Source: Branchiostoma floridae
Lineage: Eukaryota; Chordata; Leptocardii; Amphioxiformes; Branchiostomatidae
Direction: 5' to 3'
DNA length: 64,000 nt
Assembly: GCF_000003815.2 (NCBI RefSeq)
Contig: NC_049983.1
Coordinates: forward strand, 24,268,068 to 24,332,067
Position numbers and translations under genes: made by a program. Positions 1 through 12,304 of this stretch are shown in pieces. Positions within the stretch are counted from its first letter, which is position 1; each line of letters begins with the position of its first letter. The notes beneath the pieces are model-generated. The model was not told the origin of the DNA. It saw only the letters and a list, made by a program, of their open reading frames with translations, and searched no databases.

Positions 1-568
1 GATTGTCAAGACAATATCTTTTATATTTGGTATAAGAGATTGGTATTGTATAGTGTAAATCGTTACAAACTAAACAAAAAGTCCGCATTTATTTGGCGTT
101 TTAAGTAAAAAAAATCCTAAAAGAAGTTGTTCTTTCACTACTCCAAAATCGCTCTCACATCGACAAAATTTCGCACTCACTCAGACCCAAAAAATCGCTC
201 ACTCCTACAGCCGGGTTGGCAGGGAACCCTCCCGAAGTGAGAGAACTTTTTGTTCTGTGGGTGAGAGAGAATTTCAGCGTTGTGTGTCGGAGAGAGATTG
301 ATTCTCAAGGCAATATCTTTAGTATTGGGTATAAGTGATTGTTATTGTATAGTTGATATCGTTACAAATTAGACAAAATGTCAGTGTTTATTTTGAGTTT
401 TAAGTAAAAAATACTAAAAGAAGTTGTTCTTTCACTACTCCAAAAGCGCTCTCACATCGACAAAAGTTCGCACTCACTCAGACCCCAAAACGCGCTCACT
501 CCTACAGCCGGGTTGGCAAGGAAGCCTCCCGAAGTGAGAGAACATTTTGTTCTGTGGGTGAAAGAGAA

Positions 569-668
569 NNNNNNNNNNNNNNNNNNNNNNNNNNNNNNNN
601 NNNNNNNNNNNNNNNNNNNNNNNNNNNNNNNNNNNNNNNNNNNNNNNNNNNNNNNNNNNNNNNNNNNN
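569..668. other. Assembly gap (100 N)
   Basis: Exactly 100 N inside the satellite. The round number suggests a placeholder, so the true length is unknown. Confidence 0.99.
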
Positions 669-2551
669 GGAAAAAGATTGATTGTCAAGACAATATCTTT
701 AATATTTGGTATAAGTGATTGTTATTGTATGGTGTATATCGTTACAAAGTGAAAAAAATGCCAGTGATTATTTTGCGTTTTTAGTAAAAAATACTTAAAG
801 AAGTTGTTCTTTCACTACTCCAAAATCGCTCTCACATCGACAAAAGTTCGCACTCACTCAGACCCAAAAAATCGCTCACTCCTACAGCCGGGTTGGCAGG
901 GAAGCCTCCCGGAGTGAGAGAACTTTTTGCTCTGTGGGTGAAAGAGAATTTCAGCGTTGTGTGTCGGAATAAGATTGATTATCAAAACAATATCTTTAAT
1001 ATTTGGTATAAGTGATTGTTATTGTATTGTATATATCGTTACAAACTAAACAAAATGTCAGCGTTTATTTTGCGCTTAAAGTGAAAAAATACTAAAAGAA
1101 GTTGTTCTTTCACTACTCCAAAAGCGCTCTCACATCGACAAAAGTTCGCACTCACTCAGACCCCAAAAAGCGCTCACTCCTACAGCCGGGTTGGCAAGGA
1201 AGCCTCCCGAAGTGAGAGAACATTTTGTTCTGTGGGTGAAAGAGAATTTCAGCGTTGTGTGTCGGAAAAAGATTGATTGTCAAGACAATATCTTTAATAT
1301 TTGGTATAAGTGATTGTTATTGTATGGTGTATATCGTTACAAACTGAAAAAAAATGCCAGTGATTATTTTGCGTTTTTAGTAAAAAATACTTAAAGAAGT
1401 TGTTCTTTCACTACTCCAAAATCGCTCTCACATCGAAAAAAGTTCGCACTCACTCAGACCCAAAAAATCGCTCACTCCTACAGCCGCGTTGGCAGGGAAG
1501 CCTCCCGGAGTGAGAGAACTTTTTGTTCTGTGGGTGAAAGAGAATTTCAGCGTTGTGTGTCGGAAAAAGATTGATTATCAAAACAATATCTTTAATATTT
1601 GGTATAAGTGATAGTTATTGTATAGTATATATCGTTACAAACTAAACAAAATGTCTGCGTTTATTTTGCGTTTTAAGTAAAAAAATACTAAAAGAAGTTG
1701 TTCTTTCACTATTCCGAAAGCGCTCTCACATCGACAAAAGTTCGCACTCACTCAGACCAAAAAAATCGCTCACTCCTACAGCCGCGTTGGCAGGGAAGCC
1801 TCCCGGAGTGAGAGAACTTTTTGTTCTGTGGGTGAAAGAGAATTTCAGCGTTGTGTGTCGGAGAAAGATTGATTGTCAAGACAATATCTTTAATATTTGG
1901 TATAAGTGATTGGTATTGTATAGTTTATATCGTTACAAACTAAACAAAATGTCTGCGTTTATTTTGCGTTTTAAGTAAAAAAATACTAAAAGAAGTTGTT
2001 CTTTCACTATTCCGAAAGCGCTCTCACATCGACAAAAGTTCGCACTCACTCAGACCAAAAAAATCGCTCACTCCTACAGCCGCGTTGGCAGGGAAGCCTC
2101 CCGGAGTGAGAGAACTTTTTGTTCTGTGGGTGAAAGAGAATTTCAGCGTTGTGTGTCGGAGAGAGATTGATTGTCCAAGGCAATATCTTTAGTATTTGGT
2201 ATAAGTGATTGTTATTGTATAGTTGATATCGTTACAAATTAGACAAAATGTCAGTGTTTATTTTGAGTTTTAAGTAAAAAATACTAAAAGAAGTTGTTCT
2301 TTCACTACTCCAAAAGCGCTCTCACATCGACAAAAGTTCGCACTCACTCAGACCCCAAAAAGCGCTCACTCCTACAGCCGGGTTGGCAAGGAAGCCTCCC
2401 GGAGTGAGAGAACATTTTGTTCTGTGGGTGAAAGAGAATTTCAGCGTTGTGTGTCGGAGAAAGATTGATGATCAAGACAATATCTTTAATATTTGGTAAA
2501 ATTGATTGTTATTGTATAGTGTATATCGTTACAAACTTCCAAAATGTCAGT

Positions 2552-2767
2552 NNNNNNNNNNNNNNNNNNNNNNNNNNNNNNNNNNNNNNNNNNNNNNNNN
2601 NNNNNNNNNNNNNNNNNNNNNNNNNNNNNNNNNNNNNNNNNNNNNNNNNNNNNNNNNNNNNNNNNNNNNNNNNNNNNNNNNNNNNNNNNNNNNNNNNNNN
2701 NNNNNNNNNNNNNNNNNNNNNNNNNNNNNNNNNNNNNNNNNNNNNNNNNNNNNNNNNNNNNNNNNNN
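2552..2767. other. Assembly gap (216 N)
   Basis: Run of N inside the satellite array. Flanks are ordinary satellite units. Confidence 0.99.
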
Positions 2768-3572
2768 ATCAAAACAATATCTTTAGTATTTGGTATAAGT
2801 GATTGTTATTGTATAGTTGATATCGTTACAAATTAGACAAAATGTCAGTGTTTATTTTGAGTTTTAAGTAAAAAATACTAAAAGAAGTTGTTCTTTCACT
2901 ACTCCAAAAGCGCTCTCACATCGACAAAAGTTCGCACTCACTCAGACCCCAAAAAGCGCTCACTCCTACAGCCGGGTTGGCAAGGAAGCCTCCCGAAGTG
3001 AGAGAACATTTTGTTCTGTGGGTGAAAGAGAATTTCAGCGTTGTGTGTCGGAAAAAGATTGATTGTCAAGACAATATCTTTAATATTTGGTATAAGTGAT
3101 TGTTATTGTATGGTGTATATCGTTACAAACTGAAAAAAAATGCCAGTGATTATTTTGCGTTTTTAGTAAAAAATACTTAAAGAAGTTGTTCTTTCACTAC
3201 TCCAAAATCGCTCTCACATCGAAAAAAGTTCGCACTCACTCAGACCCAAAAAATCGCTCACTCCTACAGCCGCGTTGGCAGGGAAGCCTCCCGGAGTGAG
3301 AGAACTTTTTGTTCTGTGGGTGAAAGAGAATTTCAGCGTTGTGTGTCGGAAAAAGATTGATTATCAAAACAATATCTTTAATATTTGGTATAAGTGATAG
3401 TTATTGTATAGTATATATCGTTACAAACTAAACAAAATGTCTAAGTTTATTTTGGGTTTTAAGTAAAAAATATTAAAAGAAGTTATTCTTTCACTACTCC
3501 AACTGAAAGCGCTCTCACATCGACAAAAGTTCGCACTCACTCAGACCCAAAAAATCGCTCACTCCTACAGCC

Positions 3573-3672
3573 NNNNNNNNNNNNNNNNNNNNNNNNNNNN
3601 NNNNNNNNNNNNNNNNNNNNNNNNNNNNNNNNNNNNNNNNNNNNNNNNNNNNNNNNNNNNNNNNNNNNNNNN
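3573..3672. other. Assembly gap (100 N)
   Basis: Exactly 100 N inside the satellite, probably a placeholder length. Confidence 0.99.
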
Positions 3673-5926
3673 GAATTTAGCGTTGTGTGTCGGAGAAGAT
3701 TGATTGTCAAGACAATATCTTTAGTATTTGGTATAAGTGATTGTTATTGTATGGTGTATATCGTTACAAACTAAACAAAATGTCAGCGTTTATTTTGCGT
3801 TTTAAGTAAAAAAATACTAAAAGAAGTTGTTCTTTCACTATTCCGAAAGCGCTCTCACATCGACAAAAGTTCGCACTCACTCAGACCCAAAAAATCGCTC
3901 ACTCCTACAGCCGCGTTGGCAGGGAAGCCTCCCGGAGTGAGAGAACTTTTTGTTCTGTGGGTGAAAGAGAATTTCAGCGTTGTGTGTCGGAAAACGATTG
4001 ATTATCAAAACAATATCTTTAATATTTGGTATAAGTGATTGTTATTGTATAGTATATATCGTTACAAACTAAACAAAATGTCAGCGTTTATTTTGGGTTT
4101 TAAGTAAAAAATACTAAAAGAAGTTATTCTTTCACTACTCCAAAAGCGCTCTCACATCGACAAAAGTTCGCACTCACTCAGACCCAAAAAAGCGCTCACT
4201 CCTACAGCCGCGTTGGCAGGGAAGCCTCCCGAAGTGAGAGAACTTTTTGTTCTGTGGGTGAGAGAGAATTTCAGCGTTGTGTGTCGGAAAAAGATTGATG
4301 ATCCAGACAATATCTTTAATATTTGGTATAAGTGATTGTTATTGTATAGTGTATATCGTTACAAACTAAACAAAATGTCAGCGTTTATTTTGCGTTTTAA
4401 GTGAAAAAATACTAAAAGAAGTTGTTCTTTCACTACTCCAAAAGCGCTCTTACATCGACAAAAGTTCGCACTCACTCAGACCCAAAAAATCGCTCACTCC
4501 TACAGCCGCGTTGGCAGGGAAGCCTCCCGGAGTGAGAGAACTTTTTGTTCTGTGGGTGAAAGAGAATTTCAGCGTTGTGTGTCGGAAAAAGATTGATTAT
4601 CAAAACAATATCTTTAATATTTGGTATAAGTGATTGTTATTGTATAGTATATATCGTTACAAACTAAACAAAATGTCAGCGTTTATTTTGGGTTTTAAGT
4701 AAAAAATACTAAAAGAAGTTATTCTTTCACTACTCCAAAAGCGCTCTCACATCGACAAAAGTTCGCTCTCACTCAGACCCAAAAAAGCGCTCACTCCTAC
4801 AGCCGCGTTGGCAGGGAAGCCTCCCGAAGTGAGAGAACTTTTTGTTCTGTGTGTGAGAGAGAATTTCAGCGTTGTGTGTCGGAAAAAGATTGATTGTCAA
4901 GACAATATCTTTAATATTTGGTACAAGTGATTGGTATTGTATAGTGTATATCGTTACAAACTAAACAAAATGTCTGCGTTTATTTTGGGTTTTAAGTAAA
5001 AAATACTAAAAGAAGTTGTTCTTTCACTACTCCGAAAGCGCTCTCACATCGACAAAGTGTCGCTCTCACTCAGACCAAAAAATCGCTCACTCCTCCATCC
5101 GGGTTTGCAGGGAAAGCCTCCCGAAGTGAGAGAACTTTTTGTTCTGTGTGTGAGAGAGAATTTTAGCGTTGAGTGTCGGAAAAAGATTGATCGTCAAGAC
5201 AATGTCTTTGGTTTAAGTGATTGTTAGTGTATGATGTATATCGTTTCAAACTATACAAAATGTCAGTGTTTAACATGCGTTTGAAGTAAAGAAATGATGA
5301 AGGAAGTTGTTCTTGCACTATTCCGAAAGCGCTCTCACATCGACCAAATTTCGCTCTCACTCAGACCCAAAAAATCGCTCACTCCTCCGGCCAGGTTGGC
5401 AGGAAAAGCCCTCGAAGTGAGAGAACTTTTTGTTCTGTGTGTGAGACAGAATTTTAGCGTTGAGTGTCGGAAAAAGACTGATCGTCAAGACAATGTCTTT
5501 GGTTTAAGTGATTGTTAGTGTTTGATGTATATCGTTTCAAACTATACAAAATGTCAGTGTTTAACATGCGTTTGAAGTAAAGAAATGATGAAAGAAGTTA
5601 TTCTTCCACTACTCCGAAAGCGCTCTCACATCGACCATATTTCGCTCTCACTCAGACCAAAAAAATCGCTCACTCCTCCAGCCTGATCGGCGGGAAAGCC
5701 TCCGAGGTGAGAGAACTTTTTGTTCCGTGGGTGAGAGAGAATTTCTGCGTTGTGTGTCGGAAATGATATGATTGTCGAGGAAATGTCTATAATATAACAG
5801 AATGTCATTTTTGAAAAGGTTTATTATTGTGAAACTGAAGAAAATGACGCTGTTCATTGTCTTTATGAAGATAAGAAAACTGAACCAAGTTATTCTTCCA
5901 CTACTCCGAAAGCGCTCTCACATCGA

Positions 5927-6109
5927 NNNNNNNNNNNNNNNNNNNNNNNNNNNNNNNNNNNNNNNNNNNNNNNNNNNNNNNNNNNNNNNNNNNNNNNNNN
6001 NNNNNNNNNNNNNNNNNNNNNNNNNNNNNNNNNNNNNNNNNNNNNNNNNNNNNNNNNNNNNNNNNNNNNNNNNNNNNNNNNNNNNNNNNNNNNNNNNNNN
6101 NNNNNNNNN
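5927..6109. other. Assembly gap (183 N)
   Basis: Run of N inside the diverged part of the satellite array. Confidence 0.99.
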
Positions 6110-7230
6110 TGGTTTATTATTGGAAACTGAAGAAAATGACACTGTTCCTTCCCCTTTAGAAGTTAAGAAAACTCAAGAAAGTTATTCTTCCACTACTCCG
6201 AAAGCGCTCTCACATCGACAAAGTTTCGCTCTCACTCAGACCAAAGTAATCGCTCACTCCTCCAGCCGGGTTGGTAGGGGAAGCCTCGCGGAGTGAGAGA
6301 ACTTTTTGTTCTGTGGGTGAGAGAGAATTTCAGCGTTGTGTGTCGGAATAATATGACTGTCGAGGAAATGTCTATAATATAACAGAATGTCATTGTTAAA
6401 AAGGTTTATTAGTGGAAACAAGAAAATGACGCTGTTCATTGCCTTTAAGAAGATAAGAAAACTCAAGCAAGTTATTCTTCCACTACTCCAAAGGCGCTCT
6501 CACATCGACCAAATTTCGCTCTCACTCAGACCAAAAAAATCGCTCACTCCTCCAGCCTGATCGGCGGGGAAAGCTTCCGAGGTGAGAGAACTTTTTGTTC
6601 CGTGGGTGAGAGAGAAATTCTGCGTTGTGTGTCGGAATGATATGATTGTCGAGGAAATGTCTATAATATAACAGAATGTCATTTTTGAAAAGGTTTATTA
6701 TTGGAAACTGAAGAAAATGGCGCTGTTCATTGCCTTTAAGAAGATAAGAAAACTCAAGCAAGTTATTCTTCCACTACTCCAAAGGCGCTCTCACATCGAC
6801 CAAATTTCGCTCTCACTCAGACCAAAATAAATCGCTCACTCCTACAGCCGGGTTGGCGGGGAAAGCCCCCGAGGTGAAAGAACTTTTTGTTCTGTGGGTG
6901 AGAGAGAATTTCTGCGTTGTGTGTCGGAATAAAGTGATTGTCGAGGAAATGTCTATAACATAACATAACAGAATGTCATTGTTAAAATGGTTTATTATTG
7001 GAAACTGAAGAAAATAACACTGTTCATTGCCATTTGGAAGTTCAGAAAACTCAAGCAAGTTATTCTTCCACTACTCCGAAAGCGCTCTCACATCGACCAA
7101 ATTTCGCTCTCACTCAGACGAAAAAATCGCTCACTCCTACAGCCGGGTTGGCAGGGAAAGCCTCGCGAAGTGAGAGAACTTTTTGTGCTGTGTGTGAGAG
7201 AGAATTCTAGTGTTTGTGTGTCGGAATAAA

Positions 7231-7973
7231 AATGTCTGCAGTATCAAAGAATAGTTTGTCTTTGAATGGAATAATTCGATATGTGTTTGAGACAAAAAAT
7301 TGCACATTTGTTGACGCGACATATTCTCGTGGTGTCTGCACTATGTGAAGAATGCAATCAACCCCCAAAACTTTAAAGTCGTCGTACTTATACATCCGAA
7401 CAAGGATCTTTTAAACAGTTCTCTTCAGGGACGGATTTTTTTCCACCTTAAGCTTTCTTACCATGGGTGACTGACTTGCAGAAACTTCTTGCTGTGTATG
7501 TGAAAAAAAATTCAGCCTCAGTTTTTGGATAATATTTGTTTTTACAGATATTATGTATGACTGCACGAACGATCGGAAATCTTAGTATCTTAGAAAGATA
7601 TCGAGCGTGCAAGTTTGAGTCGGTGAAGGACAACTTATATGACATGTGTGCGTACATTCTATGAATCTATGGGACATTCAAGCTACGGTATATTTCAAAT
7701 ACATGTCTCTATGGGAAAAAGGCAAATCATATAAGCTATATAACAGGTCAAAAGTCAAATTCATACTGGCCATTGTATCATTAATGCTGAAATAGAAATG
7801 GATTTGAATACCGGTCACGGTATTCACTAAAACAATATAATAGCCTCTATATTGAAGAATAAAGTACATGTTGAACCGAGAAACCGTCTGTATATGCTTG
7901 CATTTATAACATTTGTGAAGAATGATATAGGACAACACATGGTAAAAAAATCACCTTTTGAAAATCTGTGACT
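7231..7973. other. Unique AT-rich sequence, nothing recognised
   Basis: Between the satellite and the 48-bp repeats. Only short frames without domains are present. No splice-bounded exon, RNA gene or terminal inverted repeat was seen. Confidence 0.5.
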
Positions 7974-8165
7974 GTGTGCGAAGTTTTTCAACTTTGGAGT
8001 GGGAGAGAAAAATCTGTCGATGTGTGCGACCTTTTCTAACGGTTGTGTGAGAGAGAAAAATCTGTCAATGTGTGCGACCTTTTTCCACTGTTGTGTGAGA
8101 GAGAAAAATCTGTCTGTGTGTGAGACCTTTTTCAACCCTTCTGTGTGAGAGAAAATTCGTTCTAT
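7974..8165. repeat. 48-bp minisatellite, four copies
   Basis: The motif GTGTGCGA (GTGTGAGA in the last copy) starts at 7974, 8022, 8070 and 8118, exactly 48 bp apart. Because 48 is a multiple of three, the minus strand stays open across the copies and reads as a 16-residue repeat (HIDRFFSLTQ core). I take that as a by-product of the period rather than a gene. Reverse-complemented, the unit resembles the satellite core (CACATCGACA, CTCTCAC and an A-run before TCGC in the same order). Confidence 0.9.
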
Positions 8166-8667
8166 GTATACGTTTAATTTTGCAACACTTGGCCCCCAAT
8201 ACCCCCCCCCCCCCACAAAGATCCTTATCTGAACCATCGCTGAGGCACTTCTGTTTTGGCCTGGTTTCCATCTCTACATTAGTTCCAGAGACGCGCTAAC
8301 GAGATCCGTGGAGGGGAAGTGACCTTGGAGCGAACTGGACCTTGATTAGGAGTGGATGCCTTGCATTTTGAAAAAAAAAAGGCCACTCGGGGGGGGGGGG
8401 GGGATTGGGCTATTTTCTTTTAATGTTGAGGTCCGTGGGACACCATGAGGCTATCAAGCTATTGTAGACACGAAGCTGGGCCCCTGGAAGCTTTTAAAAC
8501 TCGCAGTTAAAATCAACCGGGGGTCCGGCGACAAATAGACGCTGTGACCTACACTGATGAGTGGTACCTCCGGTATCTCACAGTCCACCTGGAAAAATGC
8601 GTGGCTTCGATGCCCGATCCAGGCATCTGTGTAAATGCGATCGTAGCATAACTGTGGCTACAATCTA
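8166..8667. other. Unique spacer with poly-C and poly-G tracts
   Basis: Contains a C-run near 8205-8216 and a G-run near 8389-8403. I looked here for the missing signal-peptide exon of the LRR gene and found no convincing one. Nothing else recognised. Confidence 0.4.
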
Positions 8668-8783
8668 ATCTCCAAGCAGATCCTACGGTAGCTTAAGATA
8701 GTATTAAAAGCTGAGCACTGGAGGAGAGAAGCCGGCCAGTGAAGTACTATCCTATACCATCGTAGGATCTGCTTGGAGATTAG
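8668..8783. mobile_element. Foldback MITE of the CTCCAAGCAG family
   Basis: Terminal inverted arms CTAATCTCCAAGCAGATCC and GGATCTGCTTGGAGATTAG enclose about 75 bp. The flanks GGCTACAAT and GCTACCATT are a possible imperfect 9-bp target duplication. The same arms recur many times in this window. Confidence 0.8.
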
Positions 8784-8859
8784 CTACCATTGGCAAGTGC
8801 TGACTAGATATTTGCCATGACGAATGTTGAAAGTCACGTGTCACCTTTCGTACACACAG

Positions 8860-11503
8860 ACGGCATTGTGGACTGTAAGGAGCGCCAACTGGCGACCATC
8901 CCGGCCGGGATCGGCGAGGGCGTCCACCGCCTGAACACGGACAAGATCCTGCTTCAAAACAACCAGGTACCGACACGTCTAAAAAATATATTTTTTATAT
9001 CTGTAAGGTTGCTATGCTATCCTGTAAGACGATTGGCCAGTAGAACATAGTGTTTTGAGGAGGATGTTGGTCTTCAAGACCTCTTGTCTGTGATGCGCGA
9101 CAGATGAATTTCATGACGTCACCTGATGGAGGAACTGAACTGAGTGTTGTGGTGATCTCCTAATGGTATAAAAGCACAAATTTCAACAAAATTAATTCCC
9201 AGGAATAGAAGAGAATTTTCATTCTGACGGCATTTTGGCTCATTCCTTCTCGTGTGAAGCGGATATAAGGTCCATTTGGAATTCCCACCCGAATGTGGCA
9301 CGAATTTTGCAAATACTTCATTCCGACTGGTTCTGCTTGATTCCTGCTAACTCGGTTTCAGTGTGAAGCTAAATCCCGAATTGCCCTCTTCTTCAGATTT
9401 TCGATGGCTACCAGTCCATCTTGTTCACGGAATAGACCTAGTACGTGTTTACCTTTAAAACACGTCACTGTTAGAAGAAAAAATCCTAATAAGGTATTCA
9501 GGTTGGCTAAATTGGCCTTTTGACCTACCATTGCTTTCTCATCGATGAATTAAGAAAGAATGGAGCCGTAACGAATACTGATACATGGGCATGGCAGAAT
9601 TCTAAATCTGAATTTTTGGGGCCATATTGATGACGTCATCAGGTTTTATTGCCCCTTGTATTATTTTTTAATGACAAAATACAGGACTTTGGTACATACC
9701 ACTGCAATGAAACTATGTTTTTCATGTGCATAATGATGAAAGCTACATTCATGGTTGCGCAAATTGATATCTACTCACGATCTGTAGTTATTAAAAAATG
9801 ATTTTTTTAATTAGATGAAAACTAATATTGAATCTCTTCAACGAAATTGAATATCGCCCTCTTCTTCAGATCACTGCTGTCCACAGAGACACGTTCGATG
9901 GCATCCTGAACTTGAACGAGCTTCACCTGGAACACAACTTCATCACCACCATCGAGCGGGGCGCGTTCGGAGGGATCATCAACCTGGGAAAACTCTTCCT
10001 GAACGACAACCGCATCGGGAGCCTCGTCCCAGGTATAACAACACAGGTTTCTTGAAAATTTTACTCCATAGGCTGGTTAATCAAATCAGTAAAACTTGAT
10101 GTATCATGTGACGCTGCTGCAGATTTACCTTCCCAATCGATGTGTTTAGCTGCATATAGGCTTATTATAGGCATTATATATGTGCAACCCGTTTATATAC
10201 GGGCTCAGCAGGACAAGGAAGTCCTTAACTATATGTAATCCAGCAGAAATAATTTTCGACCACTAGATTCCGTGTTGTCGGCCTACTGGGTATCTTACTC
10301 AGGTCCCAGGAAACTTCAAATTGCTATGCAAAATGGCACATAATACAACAGATAATTAATTCTACACTTTCTATCCGTTCAACAGGCACCTTCAGCGGCG
10401 TGGTGAACCTGAACTCCCTGTACCTGCAACAGAACGAGCTGCGGAGCTTCACCGTCGACTCTCTGGAGGGCGTGGTGAGTCTTGGGGAGCTGAACCTCGG
10501 CAGTAACCAGCTGTCAAAGGTCCCTTCGTGGGACGGCAAGAACCCCGCACACTCCTGGCTGCCCTGGCAGAGTCTCCGCGCCCTGCACCTCGACAACAAC
10601 CCGCTTGAGGGCATCAGCGACCACGCGCTGGGGCTGAACTTCGGGCTGGAGGAGCTGTACATCCAAAACATGCCGCGTCTGAGGACCGTCGGTCGGTTCG
10701 CCTTCCGCGGGCTTCCCGCCCTGACTGTCCTCCATCTCCATGGCAACCCTTACCTCTCCTCTCTCCCAGAAGACCTGTCCTTGCAGCTGACAGAGCTCCA
10801 TCAGCTCAGCTTGAGAAACAACTCCCTGAGCGCCCTGACGCCAAGCGTCCTCTCTGGGTTAGACACGCTGTCCTATCTCGACGTCTCCCTGAATCCCTGG
10901 CAGTGCGATTGTGGCACGGTCTGGCTACAGACCTGGTCCCAGCCTACTGCCACTGGCCACGGCGGCTCTCTCATTCACTCCGCCGAAACCACGTGTTCCT
11001 CTCCTTCTGGCGCCAACGGCCAGCTGCTGCAAGCTGTCAATCTCGCTCAGTTCAGCCAATCAGGGCAGTGCGGCCCGGCCCAGGCCCCACCCACCCTGCC
11101 GCCGGATTACCAGGCCGCCTGCTCGAACGACGTGTGCCTCAACAACGGTACCTGTCTGACCGACGCCAAGGGGCCGTACTGTCTCTGCAAGGAGAACTTC
11201 TTCGGCGAGTACTGCGAGAAGTGCAACGGGACCACAACCTACAACCAGGGTTTCACCAACATCGTCGGCATCCAAAACACCGGGCTGCAGCTTGTGATGA
11301 AGCCAGTAGAGGGCTCTGCTTGTCTTGCCCAGTCCTTCGTCGGCGGCAACGTCCAGACCTTCACGTCCGCGGCTGGTCCGCTGCCTAACCGGGTCCACGG
11401 AACGGAGGACACGCCGGTGTCTGGCTCGCCGTCTCTGTCCGGCCTTTGGGGAGGCTTTCAGTTTGTCTGTTTGCTGGCTGCATCTGTGGTCATCATGGCC
11501 TGA
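8860..11503 (+). CDS. Secreted or GPI-anchored leucine-rich-repeat protein with an EGF-like domain (5' exon missing)
   Basis: Three exons are visible: 8860-8966, 9870-10032 and 10386-11503 (TGA at 11501-11503). All junctions are AG/GT and phases agree (1, 0, 1). Exon 1 here carries an LRR N-cap (DGIVDCKERQLATIP). Exons 2-3 carry about nine LRRs (LNELHLEHNFI, LNSLYLQQNEL, LRALHLDNNPL), then an LRR C-cap (NPWQCDCG with later cysteines) and an EGF-like domain (CSNDVCLNNGTCL to FGEYCEKC). The C-terminus ends in a hydrophobic stretch (FQFVCLLAASVVIMA) with no cytoplasmic tail, which suggests GPI anchoring. The exon with ATG and signal peptide is not visible; it must join in phase 1 and lies before 8860, off the window or lost in the repeats. 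A cell-surface adhesion or ligand-binding role is inferred from family. The ortholog is not recognised. Confidence 0.85.
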
Positions 11504-11564
11504 GATGAGATGACCATCTGGTCACTCGTCCTACGGAACGACCGACCAAAACGACCAAATACAT

Positions 11565-11625
11565 GTACCGACCGACCGACCGACCGACCCACAGACCGAC
11601 CCACAGACCGACCGACGAACAAACC
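11565..11625. repeat. (ACCG)n-type simple repeat in the LRR gene 3' UTR
   Basis: Tandem ACCGACCG units with some ACAGACCG variants, just after the LRR stop codon. Confidence 0.9.
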
Positions 11626-11937
11626 AACCAACTATCCGACAAATAGCATCAACTGAAATGCACGTCCTTTTCTATCAATCGTTACTGGTTTTCCGATTTG
11701 CTTGAGGTCCTTTTCCTGTTGTAATAATGTTGTAGTATTTTTGCTAAATGTTTCAGACTGGCAGCAGATTCACTAGATTGGATAGAATTTAATTTTCAAT
11801 GACAATTATATCTTTCTTATTTGGCTGCAAAGAAATACCGAATGTTCAAAATTAGCATGTATGATATACTATTTCCACTTGTTGGTGTTTTTCCTGTTAT
11901 TTGCAATTAGCCATCCGGCAAGCTAGACTTCTATCGC

Positions 11938-11943
11938 AATAAA
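11938..11943 (+). terminator. Polyadenylation signal, probably of the LRR gene
   Basis: AATAAA 435 bp after the stop codon, upstream of the zinc-finger cluster homology that begins near 12042. A second AATAAA at 12079-12084 sits inside that cluster homology. Confidence 0.5.
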
Positions 11944-12041
11944 CTTACCATCATGTTTCACGGTGGCGGCGCTGGTTAATACTGTACTCGCATTTCTCTA
12001 CAACTTTTCTCTACTCTCTGTGTAAACCTGTATAGTATTAC

Positions 12042-12300
12042 CTGATCGCCTGTAATGTCCAGCAAAAACAACTTCTTCAATAAAAACTACGCTGAGGAAA
12101 AGTTGTACACGCTGTGTTTTCTTGCAAACACGTATTCACTGTAAGACCCACAGTCTCTTAAATGGCTGCATAAATAGTGTCACTATCACTGATGTAAAAG
12201 GTTAAGTGACAGTGACACGTCGGTGTTTGTAGAACGAGAAATAAACGCTGTATCGGAAGGTAAAATTTATGAAATATAAAGTAAGGTTGGCAGAAAACGA
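12042..12300 (+). other. Left-edge relic of the zinc-finger unit (3' UTR end and poly-A site, no fingers)
   Basis: The block running CTTCTTCAATAAA, ACTACGCTGAGGAAAAG, TTTTCTTGCA, GTTCACTGTAAGACCCACAG matches what follows ZNF2 (28610-28700), ZNF4 (39940-40025), ZNF5 (44200-44280) and, for its first part, ZNF6 (48350-48370). Here no finger exon precedes it; the LRR gene does. It marks the left border of the tandem duplication. Confidence 0.75.
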
Positions 12301-12304
12301 CAGA

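Larger units (their letters stand above)
1..7230. repeat. Satellite array, unit about 298 bp, older units near 290 bp at the right end
   Basis: Head-to-tail copies of one unit fill this stretch. The landmark CTCACTCCTACAG recurs at 198, 495, 875, 1173, 1471, 1769, 2067 and 2365, so the spacing is 297-298 bp except across a gap. From about 5290 the copies diverge, with spacing near 290 bp and a different inter-core segment. Each unit has a core of opposed arms: CTCACTCC, then GGAGTGAG about 35 bases later, with outer A-rich/T-rich and CACTCA/GTGGGTGA-like arms, so a single strand could fold. Short open frames occur in several copies but are not shared by all and have no gene-like features. The array continues off the left edge. 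Confidence 0.95.

Noticed and set aside
452-7229. Many short open frames in the satellite (for example with SHIDQISLSLR and EVRELFVLC)
   Set aside because: They appear in shifting frames, are broken between units and partly consist of N. The repeat explains them.
7827-8237. Minus-strand 136-codon frame with 16-residue repeats
   Set aside because: A 48-bp period keeps the frame open by itself; there is no splice or start context, and the flanks are unrelated to any domain.
10324-10801. Minus-strand frames opposite the LRR exon
   Set aside because: Shadow frames in GC-rich coding sequence without domains.
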